Below are positions 1 to 7,813 of a DNA stretch of 64,000 nt, piece by piece. Made by a program: the position numbers and the translations under genes. Numbering within the stretch: the stretch's first letter is position 1; each line of letters starts with the position of its first letter. The notes under the pieces are model-generated. The model was not told where the DNA came from. It did not search any database and saw only the letters and a list, made by a program, of their open reading frames with translations. Source of the DNA: Gammaproteobacteria bacterium (lineage in GTDB: Bacteria; Pseudomonadota; Gammaproteobacteria; SZUA-140); contig JADJWH010000001.1 of the NCBI GenBank assembly GCA_016716465.1, positions 558,001 through 622,000 on the forward strand. Reading direction: 5' to 3'.

Positions 1-2
1 TG

Positions 3-1691
3 TTTCGCGGCGACGACATGATGACCACGCTGCAGTTCGCGCTGGTGCTGACGATCGCCGCGATCCCGGTCGCCATGCCGACCGTGCTGTCGGTCACGAT
101 GGCGGTCGGCGCGCGCCTGCTGGCGGCGAAGCAGGCCATCGTCAGCCGGCTGGCGTCCATCGAGGAACTCGCCGGCATGGACGTGCTGTGCTCGGACAAG
201 ACCGGGACGCTGACGCAGAACAGGCTCACGCTCGGCGAGCCGTTCTGCGTCGCGGGAATCAGCGCGGAGCAGCTCATTCTCTACGGCGCGCTGGCGTCGC
301 GCGCGGGGAACGATGACGCGATCGATCATGCCGTGATCGCCGGTGTGGGCGACAGGCGGCGCCTCGAGGCGTACCGGGTCACGCATTACCTGCCGTTCGA
401 TCCCGTCCACAAGCGCACCGAGGCCACGGTGACCGGCGCCGATGGCGCGACGTTCAGGGTGAGCAAGGGCGCGCCGCAGGTGATACTCGCGCTCGCCGCC
501 GATGCCGCCGCTGAAGGCGCCATCGAGGAATTCGCCCGGCGCGGATATCGCGCGCTCGGCGTGGCGCGCACGGACGGGCAGGGCCGCTGGCGGTTCCTCG
601 GCCTGCTGTCCCTGTTCGACCCGCCGCGCGAGGATTCGAAGGAGACCGTGGCGATCGCCCAGCAGATGGGCGTGCAGGTGAAGATGGTCACCGGCGACCA
701 GCTCGCCATCGGCAGGGAGATCGCCGGCCGCCTGGGGCTCGGCACGAACCTGGTCGATGCCGGCGTGTTCAACGAAACGCGGCACCATGAGGGCGCGGCG
801 CTGGCGGACGCCATCGAGCAGGCGGACGGATTCGCGCAGGCATACCCCGAGCACAAGTTTCATATCGTCGAGGTGCTCCAGCGTCACCACCACATCGTCG
901 GTATGACCGGCGACGGCGTGAACGACGCGCCGGCGCTGAAGAAGGCCGATTGCGGCATCGCCGTATCGGGCGCGACCGACGCCGCGCGGGCGGCGGCGGC
1001 GATGGTGCTGCTGACGCCGGGGTTGTCGGTGATCATCGACGCGCTGAAGGAGAGCCGGAAGATCTTCCGGAGGATGACGAACTACACGATCTACCGCGTC
1101 GCGGAGACGATCCGCGTGCTGCTGTTCATGACGCTGTGCATCCTGATCTTCGATTTTTACCCGGTGACGGCGGTGATGATCGTGCTGCTCGCCCTGCTCA
1201 ACGACGGCGCGATCCTCTCCATCGCCTACGACCGGGTGGAATACTCGGACAAGCCCGAGGTATGGAACATGCGCGAAGTGCTCGGCATCGCGACCGCGCT
1301 GGGGGTTTCCGGCGTGCTGGCCTCGTTCGGCCTGTTCTACCTCGGCGACCGGGTCTACCATCTCGACCATGGCATGATCCAGACGCTGATCTACCTGAAG
1401 CTGTCGGTGGCGGGCCATCTGACGGTCTTCCTGACCCGCACGCGCGGCCCGTTCTGGTTATCGCGCCCGGCCGGCATCCTGCTGCTCGCGGTGGGCGGGA
1501 CGCAGCTCGTGGCGACCCTGATCGCCGTCTACGGCTGGTTCATGCCGCCCATCGGCTGGGGCTGGGCGGCGGCGGTGTGGGTCTATGCGGCCGCCTGGTG
1601 GCTCGTCAACGACCGGGTCAAGCTCTTCGCCTACCGGATCCTCGAACAGGATCGCTCGATCGTCGACCGATTTCGGGGACAGTTCACTTGA
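3..1691 (+). CDS. P-type cation-transporting ATPase (type III, proton-pump-like), 5' end cut by window
   Basis: The reading frame is already open at base 3, so the N-terminus lies outside the window. The ATG at 18 is internal. The phosphorylation motif DKTGTLT is present, with its aspartate codon at 195-197. The MVTGD motif lies near 685-700 and the hinge motif TGDGVNDAP near 906-930, so the P and N domains are complete. Several hydrophobic helices follow from about residue 360 to the end. The spacing and the lack of cysteine-rich metal sites fit the plasma-membrane H+-ATPase group (type IIIA), which exports protons using ATP. About 250-330 residues should be missing upstream compared with usual family length. 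The ion is inferred from family resemblance. Catalytic ATPase activity is well supported. Confidence 0.9.
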   Translation, partial: FRGDDMMTTLQFALVLTIAAIPVAMPTVLSVTMAVGARLLAAKQAIVSRLASIEELAGMDVLCSDKTGTLTQNRLTLGEPFCVAGISAEQLILYGALASRAGNDDAIDHAVIAGVGDRRRLEAYRVTHYLPFDPVHKRTEATVTGADGATFRVSKGAPQVILALAADAAAEGAIEEFARRGYRALGVARTDGQGRWRFLGLLSLFDPPREDSKETVAIAQQMGVQVKMVTGDQLAIGREIAGRLGLGTNLVDAGVFNETRHHEGAALADAIEQADGFAQAYPEHKFHIVEVLQRHHHIVGMTGDGVNDAPALKKADCGIAVSGATDAARAAAAMVLLTPGLSVIIDALKESRKIFRRMTNYTIYRVAETIRVLLFMTLCILIFDFYPVTAVMIVLLALLNDGAILSIAYDRVEYSDKPEVWNMREVLGIATALGVSGVLASFGLFYLGDRVYHLDHGMIQTLIYLKLSVAGHLTVFLTRTRGPFWLSRPAGILLLAVGGTQLVATLIAVYGWFMPPIGWGWAAAVWVYAAAWWLVNDRVKLFAYRILEQDRSIVDRFRGQFT

Positions 1692-1718
1692 TTCCGCATC
1701 AGGACGTCATGAACATGG

Positions 1719-1736
1719 AATTAAGTATGCTGTCCC
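1719..1736 (+). repeat. Short element AAGTATRCTGTCCC, copy 1
   Basis: This copy reads AATTAAGTATGCTGTCCC and ends 22 bases before the GyrI-like start codon. Near-identical elements lie at 2271-2288 and 6754-6772, each just upstream of another gene. The CTGTCCC end resembles one arm of the GGGGACAG palindromes elsewhere in the window. Confidence 0.5.
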
Positions 1737-1758
1737 GGCATTAGTGAGGGATGCGTTT

Positions 1759-2223
1759 ATGGAAGTGAGTATCGTGACCTTTCCCGAGACCAGGGTGGCC
1801 TCTATCACGCATCTGGGCGCGCCTGCGGACGAATATCACACCCTGTCACGATTGATTGCGTGGCGGCTGGAGCGGGGATTTCTCGACCAGGCGAGATACC
1901 GGAGCTACGGCGTGCACTATTCGGATCCCCGGTCCACACCGCCGGAGCGGTATCGCGTGGATTTCTGTCTTTCCATCGAAGAGGACGTCGGGGAAAACGC
2001 CCACGGCATCATCCAGCGGGTCATTCCGGCCCTGCGCTGCGCGCTGGCGCGTGATATCGGTTCGCGCCGGAACAACCAGGCGGCGCTCTATCTGTATGAG
2101 GAATGGCTTCCCGCGAGTGGAGAGCTGCCCTCCGGTCATCCGCCGATCTTCCACTACGTCAACGTCGGGCCGAATGTCCGGGACAGCGAGGCGATCACGG
2201 ATGTCTATCTGCCGATCGTATGA
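1759..2223 (+). CDS. GyrI-like / AraC effector-binding domain protein
   Basis: This 154-residue protein has the pattern of the GyrI-like small-molecule-binding superfamily (SbmC/GyrI, AraC C-terminal effector domains). It opens with a strand ending in R-VASITHLG, has a central YRVDFCLSI strand, and closes with TDVYLPI, matching the usual (D/E)-x-Y-x-PI end. There is no DNA-binding domain, so it is a stand-alone binding module like SbmC. The frame stays open further upstream into the ATPase gene. I chose the ATG at 1759 because the domain begins there and GAGGG lies at 1747-1750. Family members bind drugs or other cationic ligands or modulate gyrase; the ligand here is unknown. Confidence 0.75.
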   Translation: MEVSIVTFPETRVASITHLGAPADEYHTLSRLIAWRLERGFLDQARYRSYGVHYSDPRSTPPERYRVDFCLSIEEDVGENAHGIIQRVIPALRCALARDIGSRRNNQAALYLYEEWLPASGELPSGHPPIFHYVNVGPNVRDSEAITDVYLPIV

Positions 2224-2270
2224 TGCGGGGAAAGTACGCTTAACTCCCCATCGGGATCGGGTGGAGCCTG

Positions 2271-2288
2271 ATTGAGTATACTGTCCCC
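2271..2288 (+). repeat. Short element AAGTATACTGTCCCC, copy 2
   Basis: The element ATTGAGTATACTGTCCCC abuts the ATG of the cupin gene at 2289. It has replaced, or doubles as, the usual ribosome-binding region, because no purine-rich site is visible in the last 15 bases. Confidence 0.5.
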
Positions 2289-2585
2289 ATGAAGCGCGAA
2301 GAGCTGATACGAACCGACGATGCGCGCGTGGCCTCCATCGAGCTGGAGGCCGGCGAGGTGTCGCCGTGGCATTATCATTCCCGGGCCATGGAGACCGTTT
2401 TCGGTCTGAGGGGCGAGGTGCGGCTGGAGGTCGGCGTAGACGCCAGCGCCATCACCTTGCGTCCGGGACAACGGCATGAGGTGGCGCCGGGCGTGAGGCA
2501 TCGTCTGGCCAATCCCGGCAGCGGGAAATCGGTTTACCTGCTGGTTCAGAACGGTCACTATGACTTCGTCGCGGTCGATGCTTGA
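2289..2585 (+). CDS. Small single-domain cupin protein
   Basis: This 98-residue protein fits one cupin-2 barrel. Motif 1 is visible as SPWHYHSRAMETVF (residues about 25-38), giving the metal-binding H-x-H and a downstream glutamate. Motif 2 is visible as PGVRHRLANPG (residues about 68-78). Small cupins bind a metal and act as isomerases, dioxygenase-like enzymes or sensors, and the substrate cannot be read from sequence. The gene lies between two other small stress-type genes on the same strand, with gaps of 65 and 85 bases. No standard Shine-Dalgarno is visible because a repeated element directly abuts the start codon. Confidence 0.8.
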   Translation: MKREELIRTDDARVASIELEAGEVSPWHYHSRAMETVFGLRGEVRLEVGVDASAITLRPGQRHEVAPGVRHRLANPGSGKSVYLLVQNGHYDFVAVDA

Positions 2586-2670
2586 TCGGCGGCGTTGAAG
2601 GCCAGGTGTTCCGCGCGGGCGATGTCCATCCGGGCGGGACGGGTTCGGATCAACCCGGGAGGGCATCCTC

Positions 2671-3132
2671 ATGACGACGAGCACCGCCGGCACTAGCAGC
2701 GTCCACCTTCACCGCGTCCTGCGCGCAACCCCGGAACGGATCTACCGGGCGTTTCTCGATGCCGATGCGATGGCGAAATGGCTGCCGCCGAACGGCTTCA
2801 CCTGCCGGGTCCATCACATGGACGTGAAGGTGGGCGGAAGTTTCAGGATGTCGTTCACGAACTTCACCACCGGCAACAGCCACTCCTTCGGCGGGACGTA
2901 CCTCGAACTGGCGCCCCATACCCGCATCCGCTACACGGACCGCTTCGACGATCCCAACCTGCCTGGCGAGATGCAGACGACGGTGAGCCTGAAACCGGTT
3001 ACCGTCGGCACGGAGATGAACATCGTGCAGGAGGGCATTCCTGCCGTCATCCCGCCCGAGGCCTGTTATCTGGGCTGGCAGGAGTCGCTCATCCTGCTCG
3101 GCAAGCTGGTCGAGGCCGAAATCCCGGAATAG
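2671..3132 (+). CDS. SRPBCC (AHSA1-like) ligand-binding domain protein
   Basis: This 153-residue protein belongs to the START/Bet v1-like SRPBCC superfamily, activator of Hsp90 ATPase homologue (AHSA1) branch. The N-terminal VHLHRVLRATPERIYRAFLD and following AMAKWLPPNGF are typical of the bacterial AHSA1 group. The protein has later beta strands (GGSFRMSFTNF, TRIRYTDRF) and ends in the long C-terminal helix (WQESLILLGKLVEAEI). These proteins form a hydrophobic cavity and their bacterial ligands are mostly unknown. In other genomes they often sit with ArsR regulators; none is seen here. A GGGAGGG stretch at 2658-2664 can serve as ribosome-binding site. Confidence 0.85.
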   Translation: MTTSTAGTSSVHLHRVLRATPERIYRAFLDADAMAKWLPPNGFTCRVHHMDVKVGGSFRMSFTNFTTGNSHSFGGTYLELAPHTRIRYTDRFDDPNLPGEMQTTVSLKPVTVGTEMNIVQEGIPAVIPPEACYLGWQESLILLGKLVEAEIPE

Positions 3133-3174
3133 GGTGGTGCGCAGGAGGCAGTTCCGGGGCCGCGTTGTATCAGC

Positions 3175-3212
3175 CGTGCAACGAGGGGATCCCCGCCTGC
3201 GCGGGGATGGCA
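3175..3212. repeat. Dispersed hairpin repeat (GGATCCCCGCCTGCGCGGGGAT type)
   Basis: GATCCCCGC and GCGGGGAT form a compact stem with a TGC-type loop, flanked by CAACGAGG and GGCAG. A related element lies at 36128-36206. This looks like the widespread proteobacterial CCCGC-x-GCGGG dispersed repeat. Confidence 0.55.
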
Positions 3213-3478
3213 GTTTTCCTGTTCATCTTTGCCCTGTTTTGCATCAGGACCGGCATTCCTTCTCAATTTTCAGGGATATTACGCAAGGCAACCGGCGAAA
3301 AACTTTCGTTCCCCCGGGAAGGGCGTATCATTTGATGCGGACGCGGCGGGTCGGAAGATACGAACGATCAAGTGCCGTCCGATTGCCCGCCGGACCTGCG
3401 CATGACCCGTCCGCCTGTGAAGGATGACGCCATGCCGCCTCACTTTCTGCCTCACCGCGCGTGAGAAGGAGCCTCGAG

Positions 3479-3889
3479 ATGGACACTTTTCTGGACAGCT
3501 GGAAACCTCGCGTACTGAGCGTCCTGCGCATCGTGACCGCGTTTCTGTTCATTCAGCACGGCACCACGAAGATGTTCGGCTTTCCCGCGCCGCAGCATCA
3601 GCCGTTCGAGCTCTATTCGATGATGGGTCTTGCCGGCGTGCTGGAGGTGTTCGGCGGCCTGCTGATTCTGCTGGGCCTGTTCACCCGTCCGGTCGCATTC
3701 CTGCTCTCGGGCGAGATGGCCTTCGCCTATTTCATCGCCCATGCGCCGCAGGCCTTCTGGCCGCTGCTGAACGGTGGCGAGCTGGCCGTGACGTGGTGTT
3801 TCACGTTCCTCTATCTCGCCTGCGCGGGTGGCGGCGAATGGAGCCTTGACCATCTCCGTACTGCAAGTCGCCCGGGAAAACCTGCCTGA
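3479..3889 (+). CDS. DoxX family membrane protein
   Basis: This 136-residue protein has four hydrophobic segments. They begin with RIVTAFLFIQHGTTKMFG, whose HGxxK(M)F pattern is typical of the DoxX/DoxD-like family. The next is LAGVLEVFGGLLILLGLFTR, then FLLSGEMAFAYFIAHAP, then VTWCFTFLYLACAGGGEWSLD. Family members are small inner-membrane proteins of uncertain function, linked in some bacteria to redox or thiosulfate metabolism. I chose the ATG at 3479 because AAGGAG at 3466-3471 is ideally placed. An in-frame GTG lies six codons upstream. The gene is flanked by dispersed repeats on both sides. Confidence 0.85.
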   Translation: MDTFLDSWKPRVLSVLRIVTAFLFIQHGTTKMFGFPAPQHQPFELYSMMGLAGVLEVFGGLLILLGLFTRPVAFLLSGEMAFAYFIAHAPQAFWPLLNGGELAVTWCFTFLYLACAGGGEWSLDHLRTASRPGKPA

Positions 3890-3901
3890 TATTCACAATA
3901 G

Positions 3902-3980
3902 TTGGGGTCAGAGTAAAAACATCTTGCCGGTTCCATGAATCGTCGTCCGCCCGCCTTGATGTTTTTACTCTGACCCCAAA
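3902..3980. repeat. 22-bp perfect inverted repeat (TTGGGGTCAGAGTAAAAACA type)
   Basis: The left arm at 3902-3923 and right arm at 3958-3979 are exact reverse complements, separated by 34 bases. The arms begin TTGGGGTCAGAG. The unit lies between the DoxX and DUF488 genes. It has the look of a paired REP-like element (BIME) or a very small non-autonomous mobile unit. Confidence 0.7.
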
Positions 3981-4000
3981 TATTCGGCGCGGGGGTGTGC

Positions 4001-4345
4001 GTGGCATTGAACATCAAGCGTGTCTATGATGCGCCGGACGCGGGCGACGGCGTGCGTATCCTGGTGGACCGCCTGTGGCCGCGCGGGCTAAGCCGGGACA
4101 AGGCCGCTGTCGACCACTGGTTCAAGGAGATCGCCCCCTCGGCGGAGCTGCGGCGCTGGTTCGGTCACGAACCGGAACGCTGGGTGGAGTTCCGCCACCG
4201 CTATTTCGCGGAGCTCGACCGCAATCCGGAACAGGTGGCCATGCTGCGCAAGGCGATCGGGCGGCGCCGCGCAACGCTGCTGTATGCGGCGAAGGACGAC
4301 GAGCACAACAACGCGCGGGCGCTGCGGGATTACCTGAAATCCTGA
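4001..4345 (+). CDS. DUF488 family protein (YeaO-like)
   Basis: The 114-residue product matches the DUF488/YeaO family. KRVYDAPDAGDGVRILVDRLWPRGLS occupies the first third, and the conserved W-F-KEIAPS and LR-WFGH segments follow. The later part reads TLLYAAKDDEHNNARALRDYL. Family function is not established; the proteins are small and cytosolic. The GTG at 4001 is preferred because GGGGG precedes it by five bases and homologues begin close to IKRVYD. Another in-frame GTG lies two codons earlier at 3995. The start region is only 20 bases from the end of a 22-bp inverted repeat, which may influence its expression. Confidence 0.8.
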   Translation: MALNIKRVYDAPDAGDGVRILVDRLWPRGLSRDKAAVDHWFKEIAPSAELRRWFGHEPERWVEFRHRYFAELDRNPEQVAMLRKAIGRRRATLLYAAKDDEHNNARALRDYLKS

Positions 4346-4414
4346 GTGCGCCGCTGTACCCGATGCCGTCCCGGCGCGGGCGTGCTTACGATTCGCGCGG
4401 CGCGTGCTAAGATT

Positions 4415-5476
4415 ATGCGCCATGCACGTCACCCCGACCATTCCCGCTGTAAGCACGCCCTGATTCCGCCAGGTTCACCGATCATCGATTCCCATCCCGT
4501 AGCACGACGCTGCGGCGGTCTCCCGCTGCTGGTCGCCATGCTCGCGCTGACGCCGGCCCTCGCCCCGGCCGAGGAGCCGCCGATCGAAGTCGGCGAAGGG
4601 CAGAGCATCTTCGATATCCTGAATCCGGCCCACGAATACTGGTCGGACAAGGTGGCGGACTATGCCGGGAGTCTGGACCGCTTTTTCGGCGACGACCGCA
4701 GTTTTCAGGAGACGAACAAGAGCATCGTGCAACTGGACTTCACCCAGCTGATCGACGAGGGCGGCGACCATCGCACGTCCTTTTCCGGCCGGGCGAAGCT
4801 GGCGCTGCCGCAGACCGAGAAGCGCCTGCACCTGCTGGTGGAGACCGATCCCGAGGAGGTTGCCACCGGCGCGATCGATCCGGAGGGCCCGGTGCCGACC
4901 GGGCAGATCACCTCGCCCGACAGTTATGCCGCCGCGCTGCGCTACCAGAAGGAGCGGGATGACCGCTGGGATTTCAGCACCGACATCGGCGTCCGGCTGC
5001 GCTCCGGCCTGGATCCCTACACCCGCCTGCGCGGCAGCGGCGACCTGATGTACGGGCTGTGGCGCTTCAAGCTGACGGAAACGCTGTTCTGGTTCCGCAC
5101 CATCGGCCCGGGCGAGACCACGCGGCTGGATATCGAGCGCGCCTACGCCCCGGAACTGCTGTTCCGCTCCAGCACGAACGCAACCTGGCTGAACGACGAC
5201 AGGAGTTTCACCGTGCGCCAGGACCTGTCCCTCTACCAGACACTGGACACCCGCCGCGCGCTGCTTTACACGATCAGCGGTCTCGGCACCACCCAGCCGG
5301 TGACGCAAATGGAGGAGTATGTCGTCCTGGTGCGCTACCGTCACCGCTTGCATCACGACTGGCTGTTCGGCGAGATCAGCCCACAGGTGCACTACCCGGT
5401 CGAAACCGACTACCACCCCGACCTGCAGCTCGTCCTCGGTCTGGAGATGCTGTTCGGCAACGGCACGAAGCGCTAG
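4415..5476 (+). CDS. Exported protein of unknown function, probably outer-membrane associated
   Basis: I do not recognise a named family. A hydrophobic segment (LPLLVAMLALTPALAPA, about residues 40-56 from the chosen start) followed by AEEPP looks like a signal peptide with cleavage after ALA/APA. The true start may therefore be later than the ATG at 4415. The mature part has alternating polar and aromatic stretches, such as YGLWRFKLTETLFWFRT and FTVRQDLSLYQTLD. Near the end it reads YVVLVRYRHRLHHDWLFGEISPQVHYP, and it finishes LQLVLGLEMLFG. This amphipathic strand pattern is consistent with a beta-barrel or beta-rich envelope protein. It is the only gene of its kind here and points away from the convergent AI-2E permease gene. 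Confidence 0.6.
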   Translation: MRHARHPDHSRCKHALIPPGSPIIDSHPVARRCGGLPLLVAMLALTPALAPAEEPPIEVGEGQSIFDILNPAHEYWSDKVADYAGSLDRFFGDDRSFQETNKSIVQLDFTQLIDEGGDHRTSFSGRAKLALPQTEKRLHLLVETDPEEVATGAIDPEGPVPTGQITSPDSYAAALRYQKERDDRWDFSTDIGVRLRSGLDPYTRLRGSGDLMYGLWRFKLTETLFWFRTIGPGETTRLDIERAYAPELLFRSSTNATWLNDDRSFTVRQDLSLYQTLDTRRALLYTISGLGTTQPVTQMEEYVVLVRYRHRLHHDWLFGEISPQVHYPVETDYHPDLQLVLGLEMLFGNGTKR

Positions 5477-5508
5477 CCTTTCCCGTATCGCGGGAATGAA
5501 ACCCCGAA

Positions 5509-6594
5509 TCAGGGCGCGGAGGTGTTTCCCGCATCGATCTGCGAGCGTTCGATATCCTGGAATATCGTGTAGGCGATCGCGAGCAGGGTCGGGCCGATGA
5601 AGATGCCGAGAAAACCGAAGGCGAGCACGCCGCCCAGGCCGCCGAGAAACACCAGGATGAAGGGCAGTTTGCTGCCCTTGCTGATGAAGTAGGGCTTGAG
5701 AAAGTTATCGATCGTGCTGACCACGAGCAGTCCCCAGACGACGAGGAAGATGGCCGAGCCGACTTCGTTCTGCTGGAACAGCCAGACGGCGGCCACGGCC
5801 CAGGCGACGGAGGAGCCGAATGGCGCAAGCGCGAGGACGCATGTCAGGGCGCCCAGCAGCAGCGCGCTGGGCACGCCCGCGATGAACATGCCGACGCCGG
5901 CGAGGAATCCCTGGGCAATCGCGGTGCCGATGATTCCGTAGATCACGCTCTTGATGGTGCTGTCGGCGATGCGGAGCATGGCCGCGCCGCGCTTGCCGCC
6001 GACGCGGGCGAGCACCCCCTGCACGCGGATGGGCAATGTGCTGCTGTCGCGGTAGATGAAGAACGAGATGAAGACGCTGAGTGAGAGATACAGGATGCCC
6101 TCGCCGAGCGCGGCGGCGACGCTCAGTCCCCATTCGCGCAGCGGCGCGAGGTACCTGATCAGCTCCTCGGTCAGGCGCGTGCCGCTGCCGGCCATTTCCT
6201 GCCAGCGCTCGTGGAGCGTCGAGCCCACCATGGGGATCTTGAGCACCCAGTCCGGCGGGCTGGGCGGGCCTTCGGTCAGCAGGTGCCGGGCCATCTCGAT
6301 CACCGACCGGATATCGTCCGTCAGGCTGATGCCGACCACGACCAGCGGCACGATCAGGACGCCGGTCACGATCGCCACCATGATTGCACTGGCCAATCCG
6401 GAGTGGCCTCCCACGGCGCGTTCGATGCGGCAGTATACCGGCCAGGTCGAAGAAGACAGTATCGCGGCCAGCAGCACCGCCGACAGGAACGGGCGCAATA
6501 CGAAGTAACACCCCAGGACCAGCACGACCAGCAGCGCGATGCCGGCATAGTAATCGATCCGATGATCGCTCAGGGCATCGTTGTCGCGGTTCAT
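5509..6594 (-). CDS. AI-2E family transporter (PerM/YdiK-like permease)
   Basis: This 361-residue polytopic membrane protein has the AI-2E transporter layout. There are two or three helices at the N-terminus (IALLVVLVLGCYFVLRPFLSAVLLA, SAIMVAIVTGVLIVPLVVVGISL). A long soluble, mostly helical stretch follows. A cluster of about five helices completes it, including the family-typical GVPSALLLGALTCVLALAPFG and the later P-Y-F-ISKGSKLPFILVFLGGLGG. The C-terminus carries the GIFIGPTLLAIAYTIFQDI helix. Members export autoinducer-2-like or other small solutes or exchange cations; substrate is not deducible. I chose the ATG at 6594 because GGAG precedes it by six bases, although the frame is open 87 bases further upstream. 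Confidence 0.88.
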   Translation of the reverse strand: MNRDNDALSDHRIDYYAGIALLVVLVLGCYFVLRPFLSAVLLAAILSSSTWPVYCRIERAVGGHSGLASAIMVAIVTGVLIVPLVVVGISLTDDIRSVIEMARHLLTEGPPSPPDWVLKIPMVGSTLHERWQEMAGSGTRLTEELIRYLAPLREWGLSVAAALGEGILYLSLSVFISFFIYRDSSTLPIRVQGVLARVGGKRGAAMLRIADSTIKSVIYGIIGTAIAQGFLAGVGMFIAGVPSALLLGALTCVLALAPFGSSVAWAVAAVWLFQQNEVGSAIFLVVWGLLVVSTIDNFLKPYFISKGSKLPFILVFLGGLGGVLAFGFLGIFIGPTLLAIAYTIFQDIERSQIDAGNTSAP

Positions 6595-6753
6595 GCAGGC
6601 TCCGGCCGGGCTGGGACGATCCGGCGAAACTAGCATGAATTGCATTGGCGATAAACTGGCCCTCGAAGGCATGGTCGGCATAGGAATATGACTGCCGCGC
6701 AGTCATTGCAGCATTTCAATGGCTTTGGGGCACGGGAATTCGTGGCGGCGGGT

Positions 6754-6772
6754 TTTTAAGTATACTGTCCCC
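6754..6772 (+). repeat. Short element AAGTATACTGTCCCC, copy 3
   Basis: The element TTTTAAGTATACTGTCCCC ends 23 bases before the NmrA-like start, matching the 22-base spacing of copy 1 upstream of the GyrI-like gene. Confidence 0.5.
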
Positions 6773-6795
6773 ATTGGCATGCGAAGGGGGCCCTT

Positions 6796-7746
6796 ATGGC
6801 GGACAGGAAGATCATCGCGGTGGTCGGCGCCACCGGTGCGCAGGGCGGCGGGTTGGTGCGCGCCATCCTGGCGGATCCCGGCGGCGGGTTCGCCGTGCGC
6901 GCGCTGACGCGCGACACCGGTTCGGACAAGGCGAAGGCGCTGCAGGCCCTGGGCGCCGAGGTCGTGGCCGCGGACGTGGATGACCGGGAGAGTCTGGAAC
7001 GCGCGTTCCAGGGTGCGCACGGCGCCTACTGCGTCACCTTCTTCTGGGATCATTACTCGCCCGCGAAGGAACTGGCCGAGGCGCAGGCCATGGCCAACGC
7101 GGCGCGGCGCGCCGGCGTCGCCCACGTCGTCTGGTCGACGCTGGAGGACACGCGCAACTGGGTGCCGCTCGGTGACGAGCGCATGCCGACCCTGATGGAT
7201 AAGTACAAGGTCCCGCATTTCGACGCCAAGGGCGAGGCGAACCAGTGGTTCGCCGCCGCGGGCGTGCCGACGACCTATCTGCTCACCTCGTTCTACTGGG
7301 ACAATCTGATCCACTTCGGCATGGGGCCGAAGCCGGGGCCGGACGGCCGGCTCGTCTTCACGCTGCCGATGGGGGACAAAAAGCTGCCCGGCATCGCGGC
7401 GGCGGATATCGGCAAATGCGCCTACGGCATCTTCAGGCGCGGGCGTGACCAGATCGGCCGGACCGTCGGTATCGCGGGCGAGCATCTCACGGGCGGACAG
7501 ATGGCCGCGGCGCTGGGCGAGGCGTTGGGACGGGAAGTGCAGTACGTCGCCATCACGCCCGAACAGTATCGCGCGCTCGGTTTCCCCGGTGCGGACGACC
7601 TCGGCAATATGTTCCAGTTCAAGCACGATTTCGAGACGGAATTCTGCGGCGCCCGCGGCCTCGCCGCCTCGCGCGCGCTGAATCCCGAACTGCAGACCTT
7701 CGCGCAATGGCTGGCGCGGAACAAGGACCGCATCCCGCTCGACTAG
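6796..7746 (+). CDS. NmrA-like NAD(P)-binding protein
   Basis: The 316-residue product begins with a Rossmann strand and the glycine-rich loop VVGATGAQGGGLVRAIL (residues about 9-25), the atypical SDR/NmrA pattern. VRALTRD follows at the second strand, where NADP-binding members carry a basic residue. GAHGAYCVTFFWDH matches the NmrA branch. The usual catalytic YxxxK of classical SDRs is not obvious, as in NmrA/HSCARG sensors. Such proteins either sense the NADPH/NADP ratio or reduce quinones and isoflavones. GGGGG just upstream can act as ribosome-binding site. The gene stands alone between oppositely oriented and same-strand unrelated genes. Confidence 0.85.
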   Translation: MADRKIIAVVGATGAQGGGLVRAILADPGGGFAVRALTRDTGSDKAKALQALGAEVVAADVDDRESLERAFQGAHGAYCVTFFWDHYSPAKELAEAQAMANAARRAGVAHVVWSTLEDTRNWVPLGDERMPTLMDKYKVPHFDAKGEANQWFAAAGVPTTYLLTSFYWDNLIHFGMGPKPGPDGRLVFTLPMGDKKLPGIAAADIGKCAYGIFRRGRDQIGRTVGIAGEHLTGGQMAAALGEALGREVQYVAITPEQYRALGFPGADDLGNMFQFKHDFETEFCGARGLAASRALNPELQTFAQWLARNKDRIPLD

Positions 7747-7813
7747 GCGGCCGGGCGCGCCGCGCCGCAAGAATCGGGTGGGGGCGGACGCGCCGTCGTG
7801 GCAGAATGCGCCC

